Of a stretch of 60,972 nt of DNA, positions 7,250-16,932 are shown piece after piece (within the stretch, counting starts at the first letter, position 1; each line of letters opens with the position of its first letter). The position numbers and the translations under genes were made by a program. The stretch spans positions 1-60,972 of the forward strand of contig JACPSH010000003.1 in NCBI GenBank assembly GCA_016193395.1, given 5' to 3'. The notes beneath the pieces were generated by a model. The model worked only from the letters and a program-made list of their open reading frames with translations, was not told the DNA's origin and made no database searches. This DNA is from Gammaproteobacteria bacterium. Its GTDB lineage: Bacteria; Pseudomonadota; Gammaproteobacteria; Eutrophobiales; Eutrophobiaceae.

Positions 7250-8077
7250 TCAGGCAGATTCCGGGAGGTAGGACCGCCAGTCAAATGAGGGATCGCCAAT
7301 GACGAGGAAATGCGGGTTGAGCAGGGATTCCCTGGTGTTGTAGCGCAAGGGGTTGAAGCATAGATCGGTAACGATACCGCCGGCCTGCTCGACCACGCAC
7401 TGTGCCGCCGCGGTGTCCCACTCGGAGGTTGGACCGAAACGCGGGTAGATGTCGACACGCCCCTCCGCGACCAGGCAGAACTTCAGCGCGCTGCCCATGG
7501 ACATGACTTCGGTGCCCGGGCCGAGCGCCGCGAAAAAACGCTCCTGCTGTTCCGAGCCGTGCGAGCGGCTGCCCGCGACGGTGAACTTTCCGCGCACCGT
7601 GGGCCGGGTGCGGATCGCGGTGGCCGGAGCGCCTTCGTCCTGTACAAATGCGCCGCGCCCTGGTGCGGCGGCGAAACAGCGCGTCGTGGCCGGCACGAGC
7701 ACGACGCCGAGCAGCGGCGCGTGGTTTTCGATCAGCGCAATATTCACGGTGAAATCCTGACTGCCGCCGATGAATTCCTTCGTGCCGTCCAGCGGGTCGA
7801 CCAGCCAGTAGCGGTTCCATTCCCGGCGGCGGGGGAAGGAAATGCCGGACGACTCCTCGGAGAGGAGCGGTATGTCCGGCGCGAGTCCGCGCAAACCTTC
7901 TGCGATTGCCGTATGCGCGGCGAGATCGGCGGCGGTCAGTGGCGAATGGTCACTCTTTTTCTGAACGGTAAAACCCGCGGAATGAACCTCCATGATGCGA
8001 CGGCCCGCTTCGCGGGCGATCCCAATCACGCGATCCAGCCAATGCGCCGGCGCACCGCCCTGCCCGTTTGTGCCCAT
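7250..8077 (-). CDS. cysQ: 3'(2'),5'-bisphosphate nucleotidase CysQ
   Basis: 275 aa, usual family length. It hydrolyses 3'-phosphoadenosine 5'-phosphate, a by-product of sulfate assimilation, to AMP and phosphate. The inositol-monophosphatase-fold metal ligands are visible: LSEES at 72-76, DPLDGTKEF at 94-102 and a WDTAA motif in the C-terminal third. Cytosolic. The start has no obvious ribosome-binding site and a GTG a few codons in (RVIGIA) is an alternative. It is transcribed divergently from the nucleotidase gene at 8129. Confidence 0.93.
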   Translation of the reverse strand: MGTNGQGGAPAHWLDRVIGIAREAGRRIMEVHSAGFTVQKKSDHSPLTAADLAAHTAIAEGLRGLAPDIPLLSEESSGISFPRRREWNRYWLVDPLDGTKEFIGGSQDFTVNIALIENHAPLLGVVLVPATTRCFAAAPGRGAFVQDEGAPATAIRTRPTVRGKFTVAGSRSHGSEQQERFFAALGPGTEVMSMGSALKFCLVAEGRVDIYPRFGPTSEWDTAAAQCVVEQAGGIVTDLCFNPLRYNTRESLLNPHFLVIGDPSFDWRSYLPESA

Positions 8078-8128
8078 GCGGCGGCCATCTTACCCGTGCG
8101 CGCCCCTATTAACATGTAAACTGGAAGC

Positions 8129-8812
8129 ATGGTCCGCTGGGAAGACATCGATACCGTCCTTCTGGACATGGACGGGACCCTGCTCGATCTTCATTTCGAC
8201 AACCTGTTCTGGAACGAATACCTGCCGCTCAAGTGGGGCGAACTGCACGGCCTCGATTTTCCCGCGGCCAGCGCACAATTGCTGCCGCGGTTCCGGAGCC
8301 GGGAGGGCACCTTGTCCTGGTATTGCCTGGATTACTGGACGCGCGAGCTGGGGTTGGACATCTTCGAGCTCAAGTCCGGGATCGAGGATCTGATCCGCGT
8401 GCGCCCGGGCGCGGACGAATTCCTCGCCTACGTACAGTCGCTCGGTAAGTTCATCGCCCTGGTGACCAACGCGCACGAGAAACTGCTGCAACACAAGCTC
8501 GCGCGCACGGGGATCGCGGGTCATTTTGATGCCATCGTTTCCGCGCACAGCCTCGGTCTGTCGAAAGAGGAGGCGGGATTCTGGCCGGAACTTCAGGCCA
8601 GGTTCGCCTTCAACCCCGGTCGGACGCTGTTGATCGACGACAACGCCGTCGTGCTGCGCTCGGCCCGGGCATTCGGCATACGCTGGTTATTGACCATCGC
8701 TCGACCCGACAGCGGTCGGCCGCCGCGTGAGAGCACGGAATTCCCGGCACTGGACTCCTTTCAGCCGCTCATGCTTCCGGCGCGGGCAAAACAGAGTTCC
8801 CAGGCCGGCTGA
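8129..8812 (+). CDS. yrfG: HAD-family GMP/IMP nucleotidase (YrfG-like)
   Basis: 227 aa. HAD motif I is DMDGTLLDL (residues 13-21), motif II is VTNA near 110, and motif III/IV is LIDDN near 170. The conserved segments YLPLKWGELHGL and SWYCLDYWTRELGLD fit YrfG, which dephosphorylates GMP and IMP. Cytosolic. The last 52 bp overlap the convergent trmB gene. Confidence 0.85.
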   Translation: MVRWEDIDTVLLDMDGTLLDLHFDNLFWNEYLPLKWGELHGLDFPAASAQLLPRFRSREGTLSWYCLDYWTRELGLDIFELKSGIEDLIRVRPGADEFLAYVQSLGKFIALVTNAHEKLLQHKLARTGIAGHFDAIVSAHSLGLSKEEAGFWPELQARFAFNPGRTLLIDDNAVVLRSARAFGIRWLLTIARPDSGRPPRESTEFPALDSFQPLMLPARAKQSSQAG

Positions 8813-9465
8813 TTGCCACGTTTCCCCCGCCGCTCGAACTTCGTGGCCGGTCGCCAGGCGGGCCGAGGCGCGAAGTTGCCTTTCCCGGCGAGGTTGACAA
8901 GCCCCGCATGCGCATCGCAGACGCGCAGCATGTCGCCCGCCAGGTCCGCGAGATCGGTTGCGAGAAACAGGCGCGCGTTGTCCTTCATGCGCGGTACGAG
9001 AAGATCCAGGAAGCGGACATTCACGAGCCGGCGCTTGTGGTGGCGCTTTTTCGGCCAGGGATCGGGAAAGAAAATGTAGACCTCGTCCAGCGAGCGTTCG
9101 GGCAGTTGATCGCGCAACACGTCCATTACGTCGTGGGAGATGATGCGGACGTTCGAGAGGCCGAGGCTGACGGCATGGCGGAGCAGGCTGCCGACACCGG
9201 GCCGGTGCACTTCGACCGCGAGGTAATCGTTCTCGCGGTACCTGTCGGCAAGCGCCGCGGTGCAGTCCCCCATCCCCGATCCGACTTCCAGTATTCTCGG
9301 CGCGGCCCGGCCGAAAACACGATCCAGGATCAGGAGTTCAGGCGAATAGTCGATCCCGAAATCATGCCAGTGCCTGTACAGCGCCTCTTTCTGTGCGGAG
9401 GTGATGCGTCCACGAATGGCGTAGCTGCGGACCCGCGACAGCCTGGCTTTTTCGGTCGGGGCCAC
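8761..9465 (-). CDS. trmB: tRNA (guanine-N7-)-methyltransferase TrmB
   Basis: 234 aa. It transfers a methyl group from S-adenosylmethionine to N7 of G46 in the tRNA variable loop. The SAM-binding motif I is ILEVGSGMGD (58-67), and the family signature FPDPWPKKRHHKRR lies at 133-146. An N-terminal SYAIRGR segment is typical. It sits just downstream of thiSG on the same strand and overlaps the convergent nucleotidase gene by 52 bp. Confidence 0.95.
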   Translation of the reverse strand: MAPTEKARLSRVRSYAIRGRITSAQKEALYRHWHDFGIDYSPELLILDRVFGRAAPRILEVGSGMGDCTAALADRYRENDYLAVEVHRPGVGSLLRHAVSLGLSNVRIISHDVMDVLRDQLPERSLDEVYIFFPDPWPKKRHHKRRLVNVRFLDLLVPRMKDNARLFLATDLADLAGDMLRVCDAHAGLVNLAGKGNFAPRPAWRPATKFERRGKRGNQPAWELCFARAGSMSG

Positions 9466-9490
9466 GCGGGTAATGGAAGCAGAGCAAAGA

Positions 9491-10351
9491 TCAGGGGAAA
9501 AACTTCCCGTCCATCGGGGAGGAAGCGCTGGCGTAGGCGCGGCGCGGCATGCGGCCGGCGAGGAACGCTTCGCGGCCGGCTTCGACCGCCTTGCGCATCG
9601 CCGCGGCCATCAGCACGGGATGCTTCGCCTCGGCGATGGCGGTGTTCATCAATACGCCGTCGCAGCCCAGCTCCATGGCGATGGCGGCATCGGAAGCCGT
9701 GCCGACGCCGGCGTCGACCAGAATGGGGAGCCTGGCGTTCTCGACGATCGTGCGGATGTTATACGGGTTGCGGATCCCGAGTCCGGATCCGATCGGGGCG
9801 GCGAGCGGCATCACCGCCACGCACCCCATCTCCTCGAACCGCCTAGCCATGACCGGATCGTCGTTCGTATAGACCATGACCCGGAATCCTTCGCGGATGA
9901 GCACATCCGCCGCCTTGAGGGTTTCCGGGATGTCCGGGAACAGCGTTTTCGGATCGCCCAGTACCTCCAGTTTGACCAGGGAGTGCCCGTCCAGCAGATC
10001 GCGCGCCAGCCGGCTGGTGCGGATCGCGGAGTCGGCGTCATAGCACATCGCCGTATTGGGCAGGATGGTGAAGCGATCCGGTGGTATGACATCGAGCAAG
10101 TTCGGCTCGCCGACATTCTGGCCGATGTTCGTGCGCCGTATGGCTACGGTGACGATCTCGGCGCCGCTCGCGTCAATCGCGCGCCGCGTCTCCTCCAGGT
10201 CGCGGTACTTGCCGGTGCCGACCAGCAGCCGCGAACGGAACTTGCGGCCGTCGATGACGAGCGGATCCGCGATTTCCGGCGGCGTGTCTCGGGCGCGATC
10301 GCGCGCTTCAGCCGCCGCCGATTGCCCGGACGATTTCAACGGTATCTCCAT
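9491..10351 (-). CDS. thiG: Thiazole synthase ThiG
   Basis: 286 aa. It forms the thiazole phosphate moiety of thiamine from 1-deoxyxylulose 5-phosphate, dehydroglycine and ThiS thiocarboxylate. The TIM-barrel sequence is highly conserved: [12 protein letters not shown] near 40-50, [37 protein letters not shown], and the phosphate-binding [12 protein letters not shown]. The ATG at 10351 makes the gene overlap thiS by 44 bp and gives about 30 non-conserved leading residues, so the start is tentative. No TPP riboswitch fits upstream of thiS, since only 34 bp separate it from the next gene. Confidence 0.95.
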   Translation of the reverse strand: MEIPLKSSGQSAAAEARDRARDTPPEIADPLVIDGRKFRSRLLVGTGKYRDLEETRRAIDASGAEIVTVAIRRTNIGQNVGEPNLLDVIPPDRFTILPNTAMCYDADSAIRTSRLARDLLDGHSLVKLEVLGDPKTLFPDIPETLKAADVLIREGFRVMVYTNDDPVMARRFEEMGCVAVMPLAAPIGSGLGIRNPYNIRTIVENARLPILVDAGVGTASDAAIAMELGCDGVLMNTAIAEAKHPVLMAAAMRKAVEAGREAFLAGRMPRRAYASASSPMDGKFFP

Positions 10352-10505
10352 CGCGCAGGTTGCGCGTGGCGAACTGGCCGTGGGTGACGAGTTCCCGGTT
10401 CACTTCCACCGCGATACGGCCGTGGAACGCGAAACGGCAAATCAGGTCCGCGACGGTGGCGACGCCCTCGAGCGTCGTCTCCTCCCCATTGATGATGATG
10501 CGCAT
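10308..10505 (-). CDS. thiS: Sulfur carrier protein ThiS
   Basis: 65 aa, ubiquitin-like fold ([14 protein letters not shown] ... [10 protein letters not shown]-type core) ending in Gly-Gly-Gly. The C-terminal glycine pair is adenylated and converted to the thiocarboxylate that donates sulfur to ThiG. Overlap with thiG indicates coupled expression. Confidence 0.93.
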   Translation of the reverse strand: MRIIINGEETTLEGVATVADLICRFAFHGRIAVEVNRELVTHGQFATRNLRDGDTVEIVRAIGGG

Positions 10506-10539
10506 GATTCACTGCAACTTGAAAGGCGAGAGGTACGGC

Positions 10540-11454
10540 TCAGGACAAATCTATCGTCATGCCCTCGCGCGCGACTTTGCAGACCAGGGAGGCGTTCCGT
10601 TCCTTGATGATTTCCTGGCATGCGGCGGAGATGGCATCGATGGCCGCATCGGTGTAATTGGGATCATGATGGTAGAGATAAAGTTCCTTGACGCCCGCGT
10701 CAATTGCCGTGTTCACGGTATCGATGTAGCAGGAGTGGCCCCAGCCGCGTTTTTTCTGGTAATCGTCCGGCGTGTACTGGGCATCGTGAATGAGGATATC
10801 CGCGCCCTGGATCAGCTTGAGCTCGGCCTCGTATTCCTCCCGCTGCATCTCGGAAAGGAGGCGCTGTTCCTCCTCGCTGAACTCCCGGTACTTCTGCCGG
10901 ATGGACTTGTCCAGGTACAGGCACTCGTTGTCGGATATATAAAGTATGGTCTTGCCATTCACCTGGATGCGGTAGCCGTAGGTGATGCCGGGATGATGCA
11001 CGCTCTGGTATGAGAGTGCGATGGGTCCGTATTTGAAATGCTGATCCTTGGGCGGATCCATGTAACGGATCTTGGCCAGCCAGGTTTCCGTGCCCACCGG
11101 GAAATACGGCGCGCGCATCTGCGCGGAGACGTGTTCCTCGATATCCTTCCTGCTCGGCCCGGGGCCGAAAAAGGTGATGTTCCAGTTCGGGATGAACGCC
11201 GGAACGAAATACGGCAGTCCGCAAATGTGATCCCAGTGATAATGCGTCAGGATGACGAGCAGTTCACGGATGCTCGATTGTTTCAATATCTCGGTGCCGA
11301 AGGGGATGATGCCACTGCCGGCATCGCAGACCAGCACATGGTCGTCGACGCGGATTTCGACGCACGAAGTATTCCCGCCGACGCCAAGGTGCGTCGCGAA
11401 CGGCGCGGAATAGGAACCGCGCACGCCCCAGAAACGGAGAAAGGCGTCGCTCAT
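10540..11454 (-). CDS. MBL-fold metallo-hydrolase
   Basis: 304 aa. The metallo-beta-lactamase motif THYHWDH (70-76) supplies metal ligands, with later ligands likely in SVHHPG, SDNE and HDAQYT; a C-terminal histidine follows in YHHDPN. It resembles phosphodiesterase/PqsE-like or cAMP phosphodiesterase-like MBL proteins, but the substrate cannot be named. It is 22 bp downstream of a single-domain receiver protein, suggesting a functional pair, perhaps a signalling hydrolase controlled by that receiver. Confidence 0.85.
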   Translation of the reverse strand: MSDAFLRFWGVRGSYSAPFATHLGVGGNTSCVEIRVDDHVLVCDAGSGIIPFGTEILKQSSIRELLVILTHYHWDHICGLPYFVPAFIPNWNITFFGPGPSRKDIEEHVSAQMRAPYFPVGTETWLAKIRYMDPPKDQHFKYGPIALSYQSVHHPGITYGYRIQVNGKTILYISDNECLYLDKSIRQKYREFSEEEQRLLSEMQREEYEAELKLIQGADILIHDAQYTPDDYQKKRGWGHSCYIDTVNTAIDAGVKELYLYHHDPNYTDAAIDAISAACQEIIKERNASLVCKVAREGMTIDLS

Positions 11455-11476
11455 GCTGGTTCGTATTTGGATGGGT

Positions 11477-11866
11477 TCAGTCGGAACCGATATTCAGGTA
11501 ATCGAGCACGACCTCGGTTATTACCCGAATTGGCGTCGGCTTGGTGATGAAGTCCAAGGCGCCAAGCCCGCTCGCGACGGAACGATCCTGGGCATAGTCC
11601 TTGGAACTGATCATCACAACTGACGTGTCCTTGTGCAGGGGCAATTCGCGTAATTCCTTCAGAAAGGTGAGCCCGTCCTTGCCCGGCATCTTGACGTTGA
11701 GGAACAGGAGATCCGGCCGGTTTTTTTCCAGGTAGGTCCATGACCCATCCGCCGAATCGAATATCCTCAGTTCCACCGCCAGATTCTGCGTCGCCTTTTC
11801 AAACAGGACACGCATGCTCGGGCTGTCGTCCACGACGGCCACCACCGGTTTGCGATTAGCATTCAT
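11477..11866 (-). CDS. Single-domain receiver protein with Asn at the phospho-acceptor site
   Basis: 129 aa, CheY-like fold with no output domain. The acidic pair D13-D14 (VVDDS), the Ser/Thr switch S87 (MISS) and K109 (FITKP) are present. The usual phosphorylated aspartate is N57 (LFLNVKMPGKDG), coded by AAC, so phosphorelay at this site should not occur. It is therefore a pseudo-receiver, perhaps a constitutive or ligand-bound adaptor. It precedes the MBL hydrolase by 22 bp on the same strand. Confidence 0.88.
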   Translation of the reverse strand: MNANRKPVVAVVDDSPSMRVLFEKATQNLAVELRIFDSADGSWTYLEKNRPDLLFLNVKMPGKDGLTFLKELRELPLHKDTSVVMISSKDYAQDRSVASGLGALDFITKPTPIRVITEVVLDYLNIGSD

Positions 11867-12154
11867 GCCTTTGCGTTCCCTGGCGAAGCTGGCTTCTTGG
11901 CATGATTATTATGTCGTTATAAGCCGCTGTTTTTTCAGTCTTCTGGCAGACGGGCTGCATGGTGCTGCGGGGTTTGCGGCCGTCCACATCCGGCGGGTCG
12001 CGTCGATTTTACACCAAATCCTCAAGCCCTTGATACTCCGGGCCGGAGGCTGCCGCCTGTCAGACCAAGCGCATCAATTGACTGTCCGGGGTCGGGACCG
12101 GGACAATTCCGTTTGCCCGGCCGCGGGGACACGACCGCTGAAATCCGCAATAAC

Positions 12155-12228
12155 GCGGGTGTAGTTCAATGGCAGAACATCAGCTTCCCAAGCTGAGAAT
12201 GTGGGTTCGATTCCCATCACCCGCTCCA
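12155..12228 (+). tRNA. tRNA-Gly (CCC)
   Basis: 74 nt with encoded CCA. The acceptor stem GCGGGTG pairs with CACCCGC. The anticodon stem TCAGC/GCTGA encloses the loop TTCCCAA, giving anticodon CCC. It closely resembles the E. coli CCC glycine tRNA. Confidence 0.96.
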
Positions 12229-12266
12229 TCGTCCGGCCGGGGCCACGGAGCGCCGCCGAACGGCAT

Positions 12267-12866
12267 TCAGCCGTCGCCGGTCCGCGCGTCCTCGACTTTC
12301 AGCTGCAGCACCATGAATTCGATCTGATTGGCCCGCAGTCGCTGGCGGATCTCCTCAAACTTTTCGGGGCTTTGATACGGGCCGATGCGCACGCGGTGGA
12401 CCGCATCCTGCCCGTTGATCACCACACGTTGAATGTCAGCCTCGATGCCGAGCAGTGCCAGCCTGGCCTTGGTCTGGTCGGCCGCTTCCGCCGTCTTGAA
12501 AGAGCCGACCTGGAGTATGTAGAGCCCACCTGCTTCGCCGGCCGGGGCGGCTGCGGCCGGCTTCTCCTCGGCGACCCACTCGGATACGTTGACCTCCCGG
12601 CTGGGCAGGATCTTGTAGAAATCAAAAGTCGGGCGCGGGACCGCGGCCGGCGGTTCGCCGGCCTGACCGTCTGCCTTTGCGGCCGCCGCTGCCGGGGCCG
12701 CAGCATCCGAGCGGATGCCGATGCGCGCCTGGTACTGATACAGGTAGACCAGGAACGCGACCAGCAATCCGATGCTGAGTCCGCTCAGGAATGCGAGGAA
12801 ACTGGTCGTGCCGATACCGGGTTTGCCGGATTTCTTGCCGCCCATGTGCTTGTAGTCCCGCGACAT
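12267..12866 (-). CDS. SPOR-domain cell-division protein (FtsN-like)
   Basis: 199 aa from the ATG at 12866; its A is the last base of the argS stop (TGATG), so translation is coupled. A short cytosolic N-terminus is followed by one transmembrane segment (about 24-43), an Ala/Pro-rich periplasmic linker and a C-terminal SPOR domain (about 115-190, YILQVGSFKTAEAADQTKAR ... RVRIGPY). SPOR domains bind denuded septal peptidoglycan. The position after priA-argS is the usual site of ftsN in gammaproteobacteria, but FtsN proteins vary, so no symbol is assigned. Confidence 0.85.
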   Translation of the reverse strand: MSRDYKHMGGKKSGKPGIGTTSFLAFLSGLSIGLLVAFLVYLYQYQARIGIRSDAAAPAAAAAKADGQAGEPPAAVPRPTFDFYKILPSREVNVSEWVAEEKPAAAAPAGEAGGLYILQVGSFKTAEAADQTKARLALLGIEADIQRVVINGQDAVHRVRIGPYQSPEKFEEIRQRLRANQIEFMVLQLKVEDARTGDG

Positions 12867-14614
12867 CACATCTCCACGGGCGCGGTCACGCCCAGAATGC
12901 CAAGGCCGTTCTGCAACACCTGGCGCACGCAGACAATCAGGCCCAGGCGCGCGTTTCTCAACGCGCCGTCCTCGACGAGGATCTGGTGGGCGTTGTAATA
13001 GACGTGGAAGTCGTTGGCAACTTCCCGCAGGTAGAACCCGATCTGATGGGGCTCGTACGCCAGCGCCGCCGCCAGGATCACCTCGGGATAGCGTGAAAGG
13101 GTTGCCAGCAGCGCCTGCTCGCGGGGTTCCTCGAGCCGGTGCGTGTTCTGCATGGCGCCGTCCGGGTCGTAGTCGAGTCCTCTCTCGCGGAGCTGGGCGA
13201 ACACGCTGCAGATCCGCGCATGCGCGTACTGTATGTAGTAGACGGGATTCTCGTTCGAGCGGGATTTCGCGAGCTCGAGATCGAAGTCGAGATGCTGTTC
13301 GGATTTCCTCGTTACGTAAAAGAAGCGCGCGGCGTCGTTCCCGACCTCTTCACGCAATTCGCGCAGAGTCACGAATTCCCCGGAACGCGTCGACATCTGG
13401 ACTTTCTGCCTGCCGCGGTACAGCGTGGCAAACTGCACCAGCAGGACGGTCAAGGCTTCCGGGTCGCGACCGAGCGCTTCGAGGGCGGCCTTCATCCTGG
13501 GGATGTAGCCGTGGTGGTCCGCGCCCCAAATGTTGATGGCGCGCTGGAACCCGCGATCGAACTTGTCGAGATGATAGGCGATGTCCGGGGCGAAATACGT
13601 AGTCTGGCCGTTCTCGCGCACCACGACGCGATCCTTTTCGTCGCCGAACCGGCTGGACTGGAGCCACAGCGCCCCATCCTTCTCGTACAGGTGGCCGCTT
13701 TCCTTGAGTTTTCTGATGCAGTCGTCAACGCGCCCGGAGGCGATCAGGCCCTTCTCCGAGTACCAGTTGTCGAACTCGACGCCGAATTCGCGCAGATCGT
13801 CGCGTATGTCGCCGAGGATGTCGTCCAGGCCGGCCTTCCACACCCGCTCGAATCGATCCCCGCCGAGGCTGGACCTGCTGCGCGCGATCAGCCAGTCGAG
13901 TTGCGCATCCGGCCCGACCTGCCGCGGAAATCCGTCGAAGAGACCTGCCGCGGAAATCTCGAATTCGCGGCCCGAGTCCGCGTGGAGTTTTTCCGCGATG
14001 GGCCGGACATAGTCCCCCCGGTACGCCTGCTCGGGGAACGTGAATTCCTGTCCGCACAGTTCCAGGTAGCGCAGCCAGATGCTGACGGTCAGGATGTCCA
14101 TCTGGCGGCCCCGGTCGTTGACGTAGTATTCGCGGGTGACCTGGAAACCCGCCGCCGCCAGCAGCCGCGCCAACGCGGCGCCGTAGGCCGCGCCGCGCCC
14201 GTGGCCGATGTGCAGGGGACCGGTGGGATTGGCCGAGACGAATTCGAGCAGCACGGATACGCCCTGGCCGGCGTCCCCGCTGCCGTAGCGCGCGCCGGCC
14301 GAAATGATTTCCGGGATGAGCGCCTGGTAACTGTTGCGGGCCAGGAAAAAATTGATGAAGCCGGGACCGGCCACTTCCACGCGATCCAGCATCGGCGAAG
14401 AAGGCACACGCGTGGCGATGGACTGCGCCAGGTCCCTGGGTCTGGAGCCGATATTGGCGGCAACGGTCAATGCATAATTGCTGGAGAAATCCCCGTGACG
14501 GCTGTCGCGCGTCCGATCGACCTGGATCGGAGTGTCGGGCAGCGCGGTCAGTTCCCCGCTGTCGACCATCGCCTTGATTGCCTGCCGGAGGAGATTCTCA
14601 ACCCGCTGTTTCAT
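12866..14614 (-). CDS. argS: Arginine--tRNA ligase
   Basis: 582 aa from the ATG at 14614 (MKQRVENLLRQAI); frames upstream add non-conserved residues. Class Ia synthetase charging tRNA-Arg. The HIGH motif appears as HIGHGRGA in PTGPLHIGHG, and the ArgS N-terminal add-1 domain and C-terminal DALR anticodon-binding domain (RYPEVILAAALAYEPHQIGFYL, then HVYYNAHQIL) are present. It is followed by the SPOR protein and preceded by priA on the same strand. Confidence 0.97.
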   Translation of the reverse strand: MKQRVENLLRQAIKAMVDSGELTALPDTPIQVDRTRDSRHGDFSSNYALTVAANIGSRPRDLAQSIATRVPSSPMLDRVEVAGPGFINFFLARNSYQALIPEIISAGARYGSGDAGQGVSVLLEFVSANPTGPLHIGHGRGAAYGAALARLLAAAGFQVTREYYVNDRGRQMDILTVSIWLRYLELCGQEFTFPEQAYRGDYVRPIAEKLHADSGREFEISAAGLFDGFPRQVGPDAQLDWLIARSRSSLGGDRFERVWKAGLDDILGDIRDDLREFGVEFDNWYSEKGLIASGRVDDCIRKLKESGHLYEKDGALWLQSSRFGDEKDRVVVRENGQTTYFAPDIAYHLDKFDRGFQRAINIWGADHHGYIPRMKAALEALGRDPEALTVLLVQFATLYRGRQKVQMSTRSGEFVTLRELREEVGNDAARFFYVTRKSEQHLDFDLELAKSRSNENPVYYIQYAHARICSVFAQLRERGLDYDPDGAMQNTHRLEEPREQALLATLSRYPEVILAAALAYEPHQIGFYLREVANDFHVYYNAHQILVEDGALRNARLGLIVCVRQVLQNGLGILGVTAPVEM

Positions 14615-14701
14615 TGGCATCTCGAAAAAAGGCCGCGCATTGTAGCCCTGGCTGCCGCGATGTAGAAGCCGCGCCCCGCCTGCCACGACATTCCCGCCGC
14701 T

Positions 14702-16912
14702 TCAACTCAGATCCACCGGATCCACGTCCAGCGACCAGCGCACCTGCCTGGCGCCGGGGATGTCCTCCAGTTCCTGTGTCCAGGATCGCAGCGCCTTGTG
14801 GAGCGCGGCGCGGCTGTTTCCCTGGACCAGCAATTGAAAACGGTGCCGGCCGGCGCGCTTCTCCATCGGCGCCGGCACCGGCCCGAAGATCTGCAGACCG
14901 CCCGCGCGCTGTTCGAGCATCCCGCGCGCCGCATCCAGAAAGCGCTGCGGCGTTTCCGGCCGGTAGTGCTCCGCGCGCAGCAACGCCAGGTAACTGTAAG
15001 GCGGCAATTGCGCGTCACGGCGTTCCCGGAGCACGGCATCGGCAAATCCCCCGTAGCCGTGCTCGATCAATGATCGCAGCAGGGGATGGTCCGGGTGATG
15101 CGTCTGGATCATAACCGTTCCCCTGTGTTCCGCGCGGCCGGCGCGGCCGCTGACCTGCATGAACAGCTGCGCCATGCGCTCGCCCGAACGGTAATCGGTG
15201 CTGTACAGGCCGCGGTCGGCATCCACGATGCCGACCAGGGTCAGATTCGGAAAATCGTGACCCTTGGCGAGCATCTGCGTGCCGATCAGGATATCCGCGT
15301 CGCCGGTCGCGATGGATTCGACCATTCTGTTCATGACTCCCTTGCGCCGCGTGCTGTCGCGGTCGATGCGCAGGACGCGGGCCTCCGGGAATCGCCTCGA
15401 CAGCGTTTCGGCCAGGCGTTCCGTTCCATGCCCGACTTCGAGCAGTTCCCCCGCGCCGCATTCGGGACAGCGCAGAGGCAGCCTGGACTGCAGCGCGCAG
15501 TGATGGCACAGGAAGCGGTCTGCGCGCTTGTGCCAGGTCAGCGGGACGTTACAGCGCTTGCAAGTTGCCATCCAGCCGCAGGCGTGGCAGAGGATCACCG
15601 GGGAATAACCGCGCCGGTTGAGAAAGATAAGTACCTGCCGGCGCGCCGCCAGCTCGCGGTCGATCGCCTGGATCAGCGGCAGGCTGATCGCCCCGTCGAG
15701 CCGCTGATGCCTCAGATCGACAATCCTGATCTCCGGAGGCAGGGCGTCGCCGGCCCGCTGCGGCAGGCGCAATTCCGTGTACTTGCCGGTGCGGGCGTTG
15801 TGCAGGCTTTCCATCGATGGCGTCGCGGAGCCGAGCACGATGGGCACGCCGGCGTCGCGGGCGCGCATGATCGCCACGTCTCTTGCCGAATAGCGGAACC
15901 CGTCCTGCTGCTTGAATGAGGAATCGTGCTCCTCGTCGATGATGAAAATCCCCGGCTTGCGCAGCGGCGTCCACACGGCCGAACGCGTGCCGAGAAGGAC
16001 GTCGGCCTGTCCGGCGCGCGCCTGCAGCCACGATGCGAGCCGTTCCGATTCCGAAAGCGAGGAATGCATGAGCGCAACCCTGGATCCGATCCTGGCGCGG
16101 ATGCGCTCCACCAATTGCGGCGTCAAACCGATTTCCGGCACCAGCACCAGGGCCTGCGAGCCGCTGCCCGCCACCGTGTTGATCAGGTTCAGGTAAACCT
16201 CGGTCTTGCCGCTGCCGGTCACGCCATTCAGCAGGAACGGCTGGAACCGCCCCAGTTCCGCCGCGATCTGGCCGGCCGCGCGGGCCTGGGCGGCATTCAA
16301 CGCCACCTGCGCGGAGACAGGCCGCGGGGCTTCCACAGGGCCGGGTGCAGGAGCCGATTCGATCCGGCCTTTGGCCTGAAGCGATTTGAGCGTAGCGCGA
16401 CCGATCTCGTGGTGTAAGCGCATTTCGCCTTCGAGGATGCCATCGGCCGACTGCTGCAGCAGGCTGAGAAGCGCTGCTTGCTTTGGACCGAGCCGCGTCC
16501 CGCCGTCCGCCTGCGATTGTCCGGCCCTGCTCAGTCGCCAGACCCGGTCGGACTTAAGTTCCACCGTCTTGCCCTTCCGTAGCGCTCCGGGTAGCGCCCC
16601 GAACAGGACTTCGCCGATGGGATGCTGGTAATACTCACTGGCCCAGAGGAGCAATCGGAAATGATCCGCGGAGAACAGCGGTTCGTCATCGATGATCGCC
16701 CCGGCGGTCTTCAGCCGCCCGCTCGGCAATTCGGATCGCATGGAGTTTCCCAACACGATGCCAATGCGCCAGCGCGACTTTCCAAATGGCACATGGATTC
16801 GCGTTCCCGGCCCGGGCGGGCGGGTCATGGCGGGTGGAGCAAAGTACTCGAAGCCGCGCCGCAGCGGCACCGGCAAGGCCACGCGCAGGATGACGGGGCG
16901 CGCGTGCGGCAT
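14702..16912 (-). CDS. priA: Primosomal protein N' (replication restart helicase PriA)
   Basis: 736 aa. A superfamily 2 helicase that recognises stalled forks and reloads DnaB. The Walker A is GVTGSGKTEVYL, motif II is DEEHD, and the SAT-type motif is LGSATPSMESL. The zinc-binding cysteines appear as CHACGWMATCKRCNVPL and CHHCALQSRLPLRCPECG. The N-terminal fork-binding domain (RVALPVPLRRGFEYFAP) is intact. Confidence 0.97.
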   Translation of the reverse strand: MPHARPVILRVALPVPLRRGFEYFAPPAMTRPPGPGTRIHVPFGKSRWRIGIVLGNSMRSELPSGRLKTAGAIIDDEPLFSADHFRLLLWASEYYQHPIGEVLFGALPGALRKGKTVELKSDRVWRLSRAGQSQADGGTRLGPKQAALLSLLQQSADGILEGEMRLHHEIGRATLKSLQAKGRIESAPAPGPVEAPRPVSAQVALNAAQARAAGQIAAELGRFQPFLLNGVTGSGKTEVYLNLINTVAGSGSQALVLVPEIGLTPQLVERIRARIGSRVALMHSSLSESERLASWLQARAGQADVLLGTRSAVWTPLRKPGIFIIDEEHDSSFKQQDGFRYSARDVAIMRARDAGVPIVLGSATPSMESLHNARTGKYTELRLPQRAGDALPPEIRIVDLRHQRLDGAISLPLIQAIDRELAARRQVLIFLNRRGYSPVILCHACGWMATCKRCNVPLTWHKRADRFLCHHCALQSRLPLRCPECGAGELLEVGHGTERLAETLSRRFPEARVLRIDRDSTRRKGVMNRMVESIATGDADILIGTQMLAKGHDFPNLTLVGIVDADRGLYSTDYRSGERMAQLFMQVSGRAGRAEHRGTVMIQTHHPDHPLLRSLIEHGYGGFADAVLRERRDAQLPPYSYLALLRAEHYRPETPQRFLDAARGMLEQRAGGLQIFGPVPAPMEKRAGRHRFQLLVQGNSRAALHKALRSWTQELEDIPGARQVRWSLDVDPVDLS

Positions 16913-16932
16913 CGCGCGGCGGATCCCCGGAT

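Noticed and set aside
10506-10539. TPP riboswitch before thiS
   Set aside because: The gap is only 34 bp and has no thi-box sequence.
13139-14665. 508-codon plus-strand frame opposite argS
   Set aside because: It mirrors argS, has no family motifs and no ribosome site; argS motifs are unambiguous.
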